Positions 43,538-56,220 of a DNA stretch of 64,000 nucleotides are shown here, in pieces. Position 1 is the stretch's first letter, and the number at the start of each line of letters is the position of its first letter. A model generated the notes under the pieces. The model was not told the origin of the DNA and made no database searches. It saw nothing but the letters and a program-made list of their open reading frames with translations. Origin of the DNA: Ophiosphaerella korrae. Taxonomy: Eukaryota; Ascomycota; Dothideomycetes; Pleosporales; Phaeosphaeriaceae. A program made the position numbers and the translations under genes. The DNA lies in assembly GCA_028456385.1 (NCBI GenBank), contig JALNQF010000006.1:186001-250000 (forward strand). The letters run 5' to 3'.

Positions 43538-45387
43538 CTACACTTGGAGTTCCTGGCGCTCAGCTGGCTCAAGGATACCAGTTAATCGCCCATTCTGGTC
43601 AGTCTGTTCCGCCTTGCTAAACGTTCTTCCACCAGCCCCCATATGCAGTCTGTCGGTGTCGATGAGCCCGTCCTTCCGAAGCGATGCAGTGTCGAATTTG
43701 GCGCTTGTAATTGGGCTGACGTGCAACACATACATGGTGTCGATCTCCTCGAGCGACCTATCCTTCGTCTCAATCATGAAGAAGTAAACCACAAAGAACA
43801 ACGCAAAACAGCAAGCGCCGAACACGAGGCCGTAGAAGTAGTCAATCTTCCTTGTGATCATGGTCGAGAAGAATGAAATGAGAAAGTTGAACAGCCAATT
43901 GCTTGCGGTTGCGAGAGCCATGCAAACGGCGCGATAACGTGCAGGGTACAGTTCTCCCTGTTCTTGGTCAGCATTGTAAATTCCTCAGACATGCAAATCT
44001 ACTTACCACAATTGCCCAAACTAAAGGACCCCAAGTTGTGGCGAATGCTGCAATGAACAAGCATGTGAAGACAATCATGATGTTGCCGGCTTGAGGGGTG
44101 CTTTGCGGATTGACTGGGTCGAGCTCATAATGACCGACAAAGGCATAGATGAATAGGCAAACCCCCATCCACGCGGCGCCGCCCATCATAGCTTTACGAC
44201 GACCGACGTTCTCTACCATCCAGAGACCAAATATGGTGGCCGCGACGTTGACAGTACCGAGGATGATTGAGGTAACATATGAGTTTTCTAGGCCAGTAGC
44301 TGTGAAAATCGTTGTACCATAGTAGAACTAGAAGTGTAATTAGTATTTTATCATGCATAAATAAATAGTAAAGGGGCCTCACAAAGTAATTAGCGCCGGT
44401 AAGCTGTTGGCCTGCTTGGAGAACCATTCCAAGGAGGGTACGGTAGAGCATGCGAGGGCCAGTAAAGATTTCGTGCCATGGGTGCTCTCCTCCTGCCGAC
44501 TCGGCCTCGAGCTTTTCTTGAATTTCCAGGATTTCGCTGTCAATGAACGCACTGTGAGGTTCAACACCGTTTAGCCGCGCCATGTTCATTCGCGCCTCTT
44601 CAATGCGGTTTTGGCGATAGGCCCAGCGTGGTGATTCCGGCAGTAGCAGGATGGTGCTTCCTAGAATGATAGCCCAGAGCGCCGACAATCCGTTGGGAAT
44701 TCGCCATTGTGCACTGTTATTGTAGCCGACAGTGCCATAATTAACCATGTAGGCCGTCCAGATGCCAAGGGTGATGAAGAGTTGGTAAGAGCTGACAGTT
44801 GCTCCACGAATCTTTTTAGGAATAGATTCTGACTGGTAGCAAGGCACGATGGTCGAGAGTGCGCCAATTCCAAGACCAGCAACAAAGCGGCCCATCGCAA
44901 ATTGCACCCACACGGCCCGGCTAGTGATCTCAATGATGACTCCAACAATATAAAAGAAGGCGGAGCCAGATATAGTAAGTCGTCGACCGTAGGTATCAGC
45001 AAGTGGTGCTGAGCACAAACATCCGATTAATGTACCAATGGCAAGAAGACCGACAATGGTTCCTTGACGAACTGCAGAAAATTCTCCATTATCGCCAAAT
45101 CGAGCAATGAAGTCTGGCATGGCAAGGAAACCAGAAATTTGACCAGATTCGTACCTATTAAGGTTAGCTTGGCTGGGGTAGGTATGATATGATCAACACT
45201 ACCCAAAAACGAATCCACCCAAACTTGCTACGGTTCCTAGCACTATTGCGATGATAGGTACGCGCCCCTTTGGTACAGCATCTTCTGTAGTACGAGAATT
45301 GCCTCGTGGGGGTGTGTCTGCTGGCGTACTATTGGCAGGAGTTCCCTTCTTAGGAGCCTCGGTGACAGTCTTGCGAAAGAAGCGCAT
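43538..45387 (-). CDS. MFS sugar (hexose-type) transporter, 565 residues
   Basis: Four exons (45387-45203, 45154-44383, 44327-44007, 43957-43538) with 48-55-nt introns. Twelve spans fit. Signatures include GGFVFGYESGQISGF (first helix, read across intron 1), PLADTYGRRLT, VPCYQSESIPKKIRG, PESPRW, QQLTGANYFFYYGTTIF across intron 2, GELYPARYRAVCMA across intron 3, and ETKDRSLEEIDTMY. These are the sugar-porter motifs, so it is likely a proton symporter or facilitator for a monosaccharide at the plasma membrane. The start MRFFRKTVTEAPKKG gives a ~35-residue polar N-tail. The C-tail (~65 residues) is cytosolic. The substrate cannot be read from sequence. Confidence 0.93.
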
Positions 45388-48300
45388 GTTGAAGGCAATG
45401 GATATAAGAGCAAGTTTAAATAAGGCCGCCCTATATGCCACGCTTCAGAGGAGTAGGTATTCTTTTAACTTCAAATGTGAAGGAAGTGTTGAGTGGGGAC
45501 TCAAAGGGGATCTTTACGCAGCATAAGTACGAAAAGCGCGTGGAGAAAATCAAATGGTAGACGGATGGTGGAGCCACAGTCTCACTTGAAAAACTAGGTC
45601 AGGTTATCAAGTTTGCCTTGGAGCTCGAGAGATTTGAGGTCAATGCAGAAGATATTGCTTGAGTAAGCTACCAAATAATGGGGCAAGTGATGCAATATTC
45701 TACTCGATGAGCTCCCTATCCATCCAGGACCATGGCACTCGGACCGAGTAGTGGCCGGCTAGAAAAGTCTTCGTAGCTCATGATCGGAGAACATATGTGA
45801 CGAGGCCGAGAATTAAAGTATTGTGAAATTATTGTCCATCCTCAATAGGGTGAGCCAAAGCCATACTGCTAGTATCGTTCACAGTACATCGCAATTGTCG
45901 AATTCCAGCTCCTACGGGGCCTGTTCGTTTGAGCATGCTCATACGATTAGAAAATCTTCGAAAAGATAGTGTATTATGAGGCGAAATCTTTTACTATCCC
46001 AGCTGGCAGAGCTAACCCAAATGTGTTTTGCGAATCAATGCTGGATAGCAACGTAATTATGGCGTGAAGTGGGCTTTGCATTAGTATGCATATGCATCTT
46101 TGCCGATACTTTCCTTTGGTACTCAGGAGACCAGTAGCTAGCGCCGTTACACTAGACACGAGCAACTGTTCAGCGGTTATCGTCGCCCGATCACAGCAGT
46201 AGTCGACTCAAAAGACAAGCCGCCTCATATAAATAGCGTGAAAATCTTTGGAAGCTGCGAGATTGGAATCAGACTTCCCCATTTCCCTATCAACGAGGTA
46301 TCAATGAATGCTTGGGATAGAGACAAGAGCAAGGATAAAACGCGAATGCCGATCTTGGCCGGCAACGTCCGATACAGCGGAGCCTCATGGTGATCTCCGA
46401 ATTTCTCGCGCTAGCGGCCCGCAATAAATGCAAGGCTTTCAGTCAAGAATCAAGATATGACGATGGCTTCAGAAAAGAGGGCCGTGGTGGGTCGCAGTGA
46501 CGTGATCTGGAGGTGCAATAGCTCAGCTGTAAATATCAGCTTGTTGTCTCGACATACTACCAATTATTGGCTTCCTAATAAGGCATTCCTGTTGAAATCG
46601 GCCTGCTTTGCTAGCTGCAATAGCCGTTATCGTGGGCATGTGTGTGCGTGCCCAAGTTTTGAGAGGCACGGGGTGTCGCACAGGGTGCTTGTACCAGCTC
46701 AAAATTTGGGGGTGAAAGCTGAACGTATTCCCACGGGGCCTACAACTTTATACCAAACCTCTCAGGAGCCTTTACCCCGTGTCTGTGGAGCATAAACGCC
46801 GTAGCTTGACCATCCAACCAATAGCCTAACCAGGGTGACTTTTGGTAGTTGACTCAGTTGCGGCTGCACATCATACGCAAAGTCGACGAGGTATCAATGC
46901 ATGCTTGGAATAAAGATCAGGGCATATCTACTTCGAGTGACGCATATTCGGATGCATTAAAGACGAAAGTGTTCACCTCTATTGACCTAAGGAAAGGAGA
47001 AACGAAGAAAATGCAGGCGCAAATGGTTCATATGTTCATATCCTCTGCCCATCATTCCGCACGCTCTTGGTGAACCGAAAAAGCGGGATTTAGTCACTTG
47101 AGATGTAACAGCCAGAAAATACTCAAACTGCCTAGAACCTTCCTTCAAGGCGTCGACAAGTATAGCTAGAGTGACCTACTATTCTTAATTAAGTTATTCA
47201 GTAGCATACAATTTATTATATACACCTAGCATCAATAAAAGAAGAGAAATCGAGCCAATTTTTCGGTTTATTGAGGCACGCTAGTATAGTAATTCCGGTA
47301 TGTAGTTGAGCTCGTCACGGTGTTGAGAGCAACAGCTATTTTCCTTGATATATAGGGCGCTCTATATCACACTCAATATTGTGAAGACCCAAACATTATT
47401 TTCAATTTGAAAACTATTTCAAAACAGGATCAGGACACTCAACCGTAGACTCCCTCCGCCTCTGGACGGTACGGAAGGATCATAGTGCAGTCAAATACTC
47501 CATTTGGGAACTCCGGTCTGGCGGATGAGGAAAGTATTTACGGCATTGACAGACAATCCGGGAGAGGAAAAAGGAGGACCAAGGCAAAATGAGTCTGAGG
47601 CTGCAAGCCTAGTACAGAGTGCTAGAATTACTAATGGAAATCTACATTCGTAGCAACTCGATGCAGTTTATTCTACTTCTGCCAGTCACGTTGGTAGTGA
47701 CAAGGCCGTAGATGGGACATCACTATAATGGTCTTGCACTTTTCTGAGCCTTTGTATTATCTGATTCTTTCGGCTTGCGCGATGGTTACCCGGGAACATG
47801 TGCTAGCTCTGGGAGTATAAAAGGGTTGCCCGGATCATGGAAGTTGACGGGGCTGGAGAGGCTTTGTAAGGCTTGGCTCTAGGGTAAATGGATTCGAGCT
47901 AGTGTGAGATTAGGATGGCATTCGCATAGGATAGGCTTAGGCTAGAGGAGAGCTCGCAATTCCTGTTCAGTCTCGAACATCTTTCTAGAAGAGGACTATG
48001 TCTAATTCTAGGCTCTTGTAAGTTGTTGGCAATCATTCTTGATATCGCCTCAAGCAAAGTAATTTAATAATGATGTGAATCTGTGACTCGCAAAGCTCCT
48101 TCGCCTTATGTCTGGGTCTGGGTGATTGGCGGTGGTGTGATGCGTATTCAAGACGGGAGCATATGCAATCTGCTCTTCAGGAGAATCTCATGGTTATCTG
48201 TACTCAAAATGAATAGCAAAAGAGGAGAGATGTGACGATCTTAAAGGGGAGGCGGATCTAGTGTGCGTAGCTAGTGCCTGAATCGGTGTGTTGTTGAGAC

Positions 48301-49013
48301 GAATGGTGATGTTTAGAAAGTGTGAGAAGCTAGATGAAGTGAGTGCTACGGACGCCACAGTGTTGGGAGGGGCTGCTGCACGATCGGCTTGTAGCAATGC
48401 GGCGGCGTCGTCTGCTCTGTCAAAAGGTGTTGCACGGCTTCAAGACGTCTGACTCCTCCTGTGGGCACTTGGACGAGAAGATGGGTCTGACAGTGCGAAT
48501 TGCTGGCGCAACATGCTTATGAGACAAGCGCCTTCAGATTAGAATAATGACCAGCGAAGGAAGGGTGTATATGTATATATTCCCGGTGGATGCTCAGGAA
48601 CTGGCACATCTCCCTACCAATCTCGCATTTGCAGCGCCCTGCATTGTAGAGGCTCTCACATCATCTTGCACAAAAATCAGACTTGCATGTAGTCAATTCC
48701 ATCTTCTTCTCTGCTTTCAAAAGTTCAGGCGTTTGCTTGATCGGATAATTTGCGTAGTTCTGAAAGTAAAGTGACTGGAAGTGTGGGGAAGGCGCATCCG
48801 GGGTAGAGATCGCCAAACTGCCTCGGCAACCAAGTCAGCCATCTTGAGTCGGCTTTCAGTGACATGCAATGAGACCGACCACTGATTCATGCTTACCGTT
48901 GACTTCAAACTATCCCTAAATTTTCAGAAATCGTTCTGAAAACGTGTAAGATCACTCAGACATCATTTGCTAGGAATCTGGCCTCGAATAGAATCAGCAA
49001 TTGATCCTTAAGG
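45388..49013. other. Gene-poor intergenic stretch with a diverged duplication
   Basis: 3.6 kb between the transporter and the acyl-CoA ligase. Two copies of an approximately 35-bp sequence (acgaggtatcaatg[a/c]atgcttgg) lie at 46293 and 46886 and, translated, share the phrase EVSMxAW. Open frames at 46457-46795 and 46849-47073 have no known domain. A TATA-like tataaaagg lies near 47817 with no gene after it. Confidence 0.4.
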
Positions 49014-50766
49014 ATGCCGTGGCTTTCTCAGGAGTCTTACCCTTTGCCAGAGGAGGATTTGGTTTCCTTCACCTTCGGAAACACTCAATATGATAATGAT
49101 AAACCCGTGAGGGCAACCACTCTTGTTTTCAGAAGATTGTTGACAACTCATTAGATATATCATGACGCGGATAATGAATCACGAACGTTGTCACGACGTC
49201 AAGGTCTAAGTATCGTCCGTAAACTTGTCGCGGGCTTCCGGAAAGCTGGTATTAAGCAGGGCGATTGTTTTGCTATCACTTCGTTCAACGATATCATGTA
49301 CCCAATGGTATTTCTAGGTGGTGTAGGCGCTGGAGGTGTCTTTTCTGGGACCAATCCAGCATATCGTGTGGCAGAGATGCGACATCATATCCGCACAGCA
49401 GAGGTCAAATTCTTCATTGTTGAGCCTGAACTACTAGATGTTGTATTTGAGGCTTCGAGAGAAGAAGGCATTCCAAAAGATCGAATTTTTATCTTTAGTG
49501 TTCGCGGGCAAGCTGTACCCGAAGGCTTTCGATCGTGGGAATGGCTTTTGCAACACGGAGAGGAAGATTGGATACACATTACCGATCTTGAGACTCTGAA
49601 GACTACAGACGTGGCTCGCCTCACGACTTCTGGCACAACTGGTCTTCCAAAGACAGCATGCCAGAGCCACTACAACGCCACATCGTATCACACCATGGCC
49701 ACGACGAAAGCAGAAGACTCGATCACCTGGGAGCCCAGAGGCATTTCACCTCTACCTATGTTTCATGTCGCCACGGTCCCTGCAGTCCATGCTTCGCCTT
49801 TCCGCTCTGGCAATCAGATTTGGATCATGCGGCGCTTCGAGCTCGAGCCGTTCCTCGCAGGTATCGAAAAGCACCAAATTACAAACCTCGGCATGGTGCC
49901 GCCATTAGTCATTGCCATCATAAACAGCCCATTAACCAGGAAGTATAGTTTGAAGAGCGTAAGAACGGCGGTTGTAGGCGCGGCGCCGCTCGATGCAGGT
50001 AGCCAGAGAAGGCTAAGAGATTTGTTAGCACCAGGCGCGACTTTTACACAGGTCTGGGGTATGACCGAGACAACGAGTGCAATCACACTGTTCTACTATC
50101 CCGAGGCAGATGACACAGGTAGTGTGGGCCGACTCATGCCAAATACCGATGTCAAACTTATAGATGAACATGGCAATGATATCACGGCGTTCGATGTCCG
50201 TGGCGAAGTATGTATCCGCGGCCCGACCGTTGTAAGCCATTATCATATGAACGAACAGGCCAATGCCGAAACCTGGGATAAAGAAGGCTATTTGCATACT
50301 GGGGACATTCTATACTGCGACAGCAAGACTAAATTATGGTACATTGTCGATCGCAAAAAGGTTCGCTCCGTCCCAGTATGCACTTCGCAAGACCTCGAAA
50401 GCTAACTTTAGGCAGGAACTTATCAAAGTCCGCGGGTTTCAGGTTGCCCCTCCGGAGCTTGAGGGCGTGATCCTCGAAGATAAAGATCATATCGCGGATG
50501 TTGCTGTCATCGGCCTGAAAGCGACGCCCGGTTCTGACGCAGAAAGACCGCGCGCCTACGTCGTTCGCAAGCCAGGCACTCATATAACTGAAAGCGAGGT
50601 CAAAAAACTGATTTCTAACAATCTAGCAAGCTATAAAGGCTTGACTGGTGGCGTGGTATTTCTAGATGAAATTCCTAAGAGTGCGAATGGAAAGATCTTG
50701 AAGAGAGTGCTGCGGGAGTGGGCGGATACTGAGGAGGAGGAGGGGGGAGTAAAGGCGAAACTGTAG
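49014..50766 (+). CDS. Acyl-CoA synthetase / 4-coumarate-CoA ligase-like enzyme with peroxisomal signal
   Basis: Three exons (49014-49106, 49155-50360, 50416-50766), 549 residues. The first exon (MPWLSQESYPLPEEDLVSFT) joins to IYHDADNESRTLSRRQG. AMP-binding motifs are LTTSGTTGLPKTA (P-loop), FTQVWGMTETTSAITLF, GEVCIRGPTV, GYLHTGDILY and VDRKKELIKVRGFQVAPPEL, the last read across intron 2. C-terminal PKSANGKILKR holds the catalytic Lys. The protein ends in AKL, a type-1 peroxisomal targeting signal. It should activate a carboxylic acid to its CoA thioester inside peroxisomes; the acid is unknown (medium-chain or aromatic acids are usual for the group). Intron 2 begins GTTCGC, a weak donor. It is convergent with the hydrolase gene downstream. 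Confidence 0.92.
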
Positions 50767-50936
50767 TTCAGTTGTGGTATTGGGTTAAATGACAGGGCTG
50801 CCCCAGAGGCCGTTGACAACAATGATCAGCTCTATGTGAATACATTCTTTACTCTCATCACAGGCCTGCTGAAGCCTACAAACCCAAAAAGTTGCAGCCT
50901 TTTTGATGCATTGCAACACTCTCGTCTCCACAATAG

Positions 50937-52090
50937 CTACTTTTCCAACAACCACTTGATTCCTCTCAAAGTATCCTTGACAAACTCATGGCTTCTCGGC
51001 AGTTCAGGATAGTTTGTCCAAAACATGTGACCATAGCCATGATAAAGCTCGAACCTGGTCAAAACTCCAGCCTCTCTTAGCACACGGTCATACAACACCG
51101 CCTCATCACGCAATGGGTCTATGCCTCCAACTTGAAAGAACGCTCTTGCTACGTCTCGGTGGCCTTGAGGGTGGTTATACGGATCCCATAATGGCGAATG
51201 AGTCTCTGGCGCGTAGATCTTCTCAATCATACCTGGTGCCAGGCCTTTGAGGACAGTGTCATTTTTAGACCCAAAGCGAGACTTGTATAGATGTGAAATT
51301 TCAGAAGGCACATTGGTGTCGGGTAAGAGTGCGGGAACACAGAGAAACTGGCCCGTGATGGGAGGATTCAGCTTCTCGTCGCGCGATCGTAAAGCAAGGA
51401 CGGCGGCGATGTTTCCTCCAGCGGATGAGCCACCGACAATGAGACCGCGAGATGGCGTTGCTTTGAGGGCCGGGCTGTTGCTGACGGCCCATTTGAGAGC
51501 TTCCCAGCAGTCGTTCACTCCGACAGGGAACTGATGCTCTGGTGCAAGCCTACAGTGATGAGCATTAAATTTCTGAGATAGAACAGGTGGGCATACCGGT
51601 ACTCCACATTTACACAAACTGCGCCAAGATCTCTTGAAAACATGCGGCAGTTTAGATCTTCGTCTGTGAGACCACCCATACTCCACCCTCCTTCATGGTA
51701 CATCACAATTAATGGACTACCGCCCTCTGGGGGTCCGCTGACGGGCTGATACACGCGGACTCGGATCGACGATCCATCGCTAGTTGGCACATCATGCATC
51801 GATTCAGTGACGGTCTCCGGTATTGGGCCAGGAATTGGATAGAGATGGCGAAGCTTTTCTAGATGTGCGGCGCGAGGCGCGCGTTGCTCGAAAAAGTCCG
51901 ATCCCTTGATGTCCATTGGACGCGCTTCGAAGGCCTGACATTTTAGTGAGAACGATGCTAAATGGCAATTTGCACTACTGAACATGAATTTCCTTTTGGA
52001 AGGAAATAGACTGAATAGTCAGCTTACCGTTCTGTACTCTGGAGCAACATCCCCTGACTTCAATACTTCTTCGCGAGTGAGGTGTGCCAT
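50937..52090 (-). CDS. Alpha/beta-hydrolase fold-3 esterase (HSL/arylacetamide deacetylase type), 337 residues
   Basis: Three exons (52090-52028, 51934-51597, 51549-50937). The N-terminus MAHLTREEVLKSGDVAPEYR joins to AFEARPMDIKG. The oxyanion-hole segment is LIVMYHEGGWSMGG (HEGGW in place of the classical HGGG). YRLAPEHQFP spans intron 2. The nucleophile elbow is GGSSAGGN, Asp lies in GGIDPLRDE, and His in YHGYGHMFW. This is a hormone-sensitive-lipase-family carboxylesterase, probably cytosolic since no signal peptide is seen. It runs tail-to-tail with the acyl-CoA ligase (170 bp apart) and lies next to a zinc-cluster regulator. A joint catabolic role, with ester hydrolysis followed by CoA activation, is possible but only inferred. 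Confidence 0.9.
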
Positions 52091-52707
52091 GAGGTCTCAA
52101 AACTGTCTTATTGTCGCAAAATATCGAGTACAAATACCGTACAAGCTTTAGAACTCTTAGAGTTCGGACCCTCTTTTGTTCCACAACACTTATCCATGGG
52201 CCAGGGCGCTTATTGAAGTAATTGCCCCACTCCAATATAGGATGACGTCATGCCACAATCTTATACTACGTCGTACGAGTCTGTAATAGATAGTATTGGT
52301 CAAGGGTGAGGACGCCTGGACATATGTCATGCTGGAAATATTTCTGTCCTTTGCTTATTTACATCAAGAGCACAACTAGAAAGGATGTCCATTGGATCTT
52401 GTGACAACAATCAAAGCAGTAAGATTCCCCCTTTAAGGTAGTATCCATGAATCAAAAAGCGCCGATGATTGTGAATGGTAGTTGCATCATCTTTAATATA
52501 ATATCGCCCTAATGTCATGATTATGACGAATATATCTTCTAGGCATGCTAATGTTGTATTATTAAAGCCATAAACTCGATAGAGTGCACTCTAAATATAT
52601 ACAGTGTGCAAGCCAAGCGGACTTAGAGCCCACCTAAGATCTTCCACTCCAGAGCCATTATTTCCAAATACAATATGACTACCCCTACTAATCTTACTGT
52701 ACTCGTA
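52091..52707. other. Intergenic, no gene seen
   Basis: About 620 bp between the hydrolase start and the stop of the tandem zinc-cluster regulator, AT-rich. The small frame at 52623-52847 is a shadow of that gene's end. Confidence 0.5.
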
Positions 52708-55326
52708 TCATATGATCGAAAAATCATTAGCCCATCCCAACGGTCCGAAACCTTCGAACCCAGTCGATTGTGCATTCTCGTCACCGCTTGCAGACCACTG
52801 GAAGAAGTTCTGTAAGTCGTCGAGGTTAAAGACAGGCTGATCAGCACCGCTTGTATTAGAAGCAGCGTACAACTCGCTATTGATATCAGTAATCCGAGTA
52901 GACAGGTCGGGAAGAGCTGCTAGGCTGGGCGATAATTCTTGGGATGTTGCACCGGCGAATCCGAAGCCGGTTGTTCGGATCGAAGGGAGCGTAGGTGAGG
53001 CGGCCTGAATGCTGCCGCCAAGAGGCGATACTGTGGATAGCGTGGGGCTTTGTTGCCGTACTGCTACAGTGCCGACAACGGGCGCCCCAACCACTTGCCT
53101 GGCTTCGTTTTCTGAAGGGTCTTGGGGTGCGATATAGGTTGTAGCGTGTCCGCGTGCCATACTCGTACGCACTTGTTCTAGCCAACGCTCCGTTGTAGTA
53201 AATAATGTCTCCGCGAGTGGGTACATGAGTGTCATTTCTCGAAGTGCTTTGTTGTTCTGTTGAACAAGTTCAACTGTTCGATTAATGATTGCTCCGGCAT
53301 CCGGTTTTGAGAGGTCGAGAAGTCGAGCGATATAATAGAGCATAATGCGGCTACTGTTGTAAACAAAGGATGGGAGTATAGAGTCTGCGAAGTGTTTGAC
53401 GCCATGTTGTAGAATTCTGGAGACCAATGTGGACATCTGTTGTGCATGTTCAAAACAAACGGATTGCAGATGTGCCACAAAGCTCTGTTGTTGTGGCGGA
53501 AAATCAAATGGCTCTTGGTTTTGATACAGATCTGGAAGTGCAATTCGATGCACATCGCACATGACATGATGATACATTGCATGTATGAGTAATAGCGAAC
53601 CAAGTTGGTGTGACTCTCGGCGTATATATATGTTGTCTGGCGAAAAGTCAAGCCAGGATGGCAGGCTTTGTCGCCATTCTTGGATATCGCTGATCAGATA
53701 GGCGAACCCAGAAGCTGGCATCCAAGGGGGCTGCTCTTCGTCCAAATGCTTCACAAATCTACAGTCTGAAAGTTAGCTTGATAAGTGTTACACATCAAGG
53801 ACTTACCGCAAGACACGTCGCCAAATGCTAACAATGCGGACGTAGTAGGCCGCCATACCTAGATTATCCCTAGGCTTCTCCGGAATATCTTCCGCGGGTA
53901 TGAAATCAACAATGTCGCCGGGCTGTAGGCGCTCAGTAACCACAGGTATCTGAAGCGAGAATTGCCGCTCGTTACAAGGTAGTTGAATCTTCAAGTCTTT
54001 CTCGCTCAACATGGTCAGATGATCGACACCACTACCAGCCCAGACATCAATCATGTAGCAGGCCCACATCAGTCTTCTTCGCGACTCTCTCACCGAAGCT
54101 TCGTTTGGACTGCCGCCCTCGTCTTTGCATAATACATCTGTGGATATTTCATTGTTGAGCTGGAGTGCATGAGCCATGCGAACAACCAGGCCAGTGAGGA
54201 GGAAAGATCCTGCATAGTTGCCAGTACGTGCTTCTTGATCATGCAGCAATACCAAAACTTTAAGTTTTGTGATAGATATGGTGCTGTAATCAGCGAAAAA
54301 CATCTCTTCGGCAATCTTAGCCCATTGCATTCCCGCTGATTGAATAAGGTCTTTTGATAACGGCGAGAACGATTCACTCCATTCAAGAGCGTAAAATTTA
54401 GCACCAAGCGCACACATGATGTGTACTAGTGCTTGATCTGAAAGATCTGTAAGTTGACCTTCGTCGAGCATCCGGATAAATGAAGGTTTGTGTTCGAAGG
54501 CAAATACACGAATTGGGTGCACATTGTTAAAGTATGCATCTAAAAGAGCATGCAGCCTAGCCTTGGGTGGTAGCTGCGCGGCAAATAACCTACAATATAT
54601 TATCAGCATTTCTCCGACAATATAGTGTTCACAGAGGCGTACCATGTTAGTGCGGATGGACAGTCTGCTACGGGTGGGGCGGTAGGCAGCCCTGTAAAAA
54701 CATCCTGAAGCATGGGAGGCGCTTGGGGCGTAGTGACGATGGCGCCTTCTGGTGTATTGCCGTTGGACCCTGCGATACTTTGAACCCAAGCCGGCTCATT
54801 TGTTTCAGCATCATATACACAAGAAGTTCGTCGTTGCGAACACCGATTGCACTTTGGTCGTTCTCCAGAGCATTTGACCTTAGACTCTCGACATGGAACA
54901 CATGATCGAAATGTTCGCTTTCGTTTGATGCCGATGATCGGCTCCACACCTGTCGCTGGCCTTTTCACAACGGATGCAATTTGGCCATGTTGAACACAGT
55001 TCAATTGCAGTCTCTCACAGTTGAGACAGCCATTTGGACGCTCATCACACTTGACCTACGACGTTGTTAGTCTGACAGTCCGCTTTGATCACCAATTTGG
55101 AATAAGATGCGTCAAGGTCCCTGGGTCCACGGAAGCAATAGAAAGAAAGAGAATGGCGTTTCCCTAAGCGTACCTTGCGTGCTCGACAGGTTGCACAGGC
55201 TGCAGGTTATCATTAGCGGACTTTGCCCATGACGTTGAAGTCTGAATAGATACCATTTACTGGACGCCTCCTGTGTTTCTTGGCCGCCGATTCTAGACCA
55301 GCCACATCATCTAGCGAATCTGGCAT
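52708..55326 (-). CDS. Transcription factor with two tandem Zn(2)Cys(6) clusters and a fungal-specific TF domain
   Basis: Five exons (55326-55254, 55199-55174, 55055-54643, 54589-53807, 53758-52708) give 781 residues. The first cluster is built across three exons: ACATCRARK, then VKCDERPNGCLNCERLQLNC. The second is SCVPCRESKVKCSGERPKC then NRCSQRRTSC. Both fit C-x2-C-x6-C-x6-C-x2-C-x6-C, separated by about 35 residues with a KRKR basic patch. The regulatory domain follows (LHALLDAYFNNVHPIRVFAF, LVVRMAHALQLNNE, SRRRLMWACYMIDVWAGSG). The C-terminus is Ser/Pro-rich and ends in an acidic-aromatic region (FNLDDLQNFFQW) that may activate. It is a nuclear regulator. It lies next to the esterase and the CoA ligase, which may be its targets. 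Confidence 0.88.
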
Positions 55327-56220
55327 ACCGGGACACTATCTACTGGCCGATAAAACCGATAGCGATAGAGCGTTCGGGTTGTCGCAAACGTGAGCTCGGA
55401 GCGTCGGTGGCGAGGTGAGCATGAAGTTTAGTCGCAGGGTGGGGTTCCTTCATAAAGCTCGGCAGCCGACCACTACAAGATGTCGCCATCGCCGCCCAGA
55501 ATTGCCTTCTTTCTTCAGCGTGTAAGCACCGTCCCCTTTTTGAGCAAAATGCAGCCACAGATGTTTGCTCGTGCGATCCCTGTGATGAGAATCAATCTTT
55601 AATTTGGCTGTTTCTTTTTGTACGCGAAGCGCGGTAGAGACGCGTGGTTCAGATGGGGGATAACCCGCGAGCGAACTGCCCTTAGGAAGCCACCAAATGA
55701 ATAAGTGAACTATGGGCAATCGCTGCGGGTGGAGCTGAGCAGCTGAACTAGGGCCATAAGAACAACATCACCTGGAGATGACGCAACCTCCATGCATATC
55801 CAAGAAACTTTTTTACAACCTTAGACATCAAGGAACCTTGTTAGTATTCATCAAACGCTGTCGTTCGCGCAATTTGATCGATTTAATATTCACATCTGCC
55901 AACTAGTATTACATATCGGGGGTTAGTCGAACCACACTGGTCTAACAGACGGAGATGAAGATGAAGCGCTAGGACTAAGGGAGTAAAATGGTAGTTGGGA
56001 GCTCAGACAGCAGGCGCACATGAGGTGGTAGATGTGAGGAAAAAGGCCTCTAGAGCGGTGCGACCGAAGTGCACAAGAACATCACGTTACATTCCCGATG
56101 ATTGACGACATGCACATATTAATACAAAATAACACATGTTCGGTAACCAAGTCTATTCCTAGCCCACCCCACGTACTACGACGTCAACACACCCCCATTT
56201 TCTATTCAACCCTCACACAT
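55327..56220. other. Intergenic, no gene seen
   Basis: About 0.9 kb upstream of the tandem zinc-cluster regulator and beyond the stop of the BEACH gene. The frames at 55340-55719 show no domain. Confidence 0.5.

Noticed and set aside
46457..46795. 112-codon plus-strand frame in gene-poor DNA
   Set aside because: No domain, no promoter signs, and codon use looks random.
48194..48397. Ser/Thr-rich minus-strand frame
   Set aside because: Short, low complexity, no start context or homologous motif.
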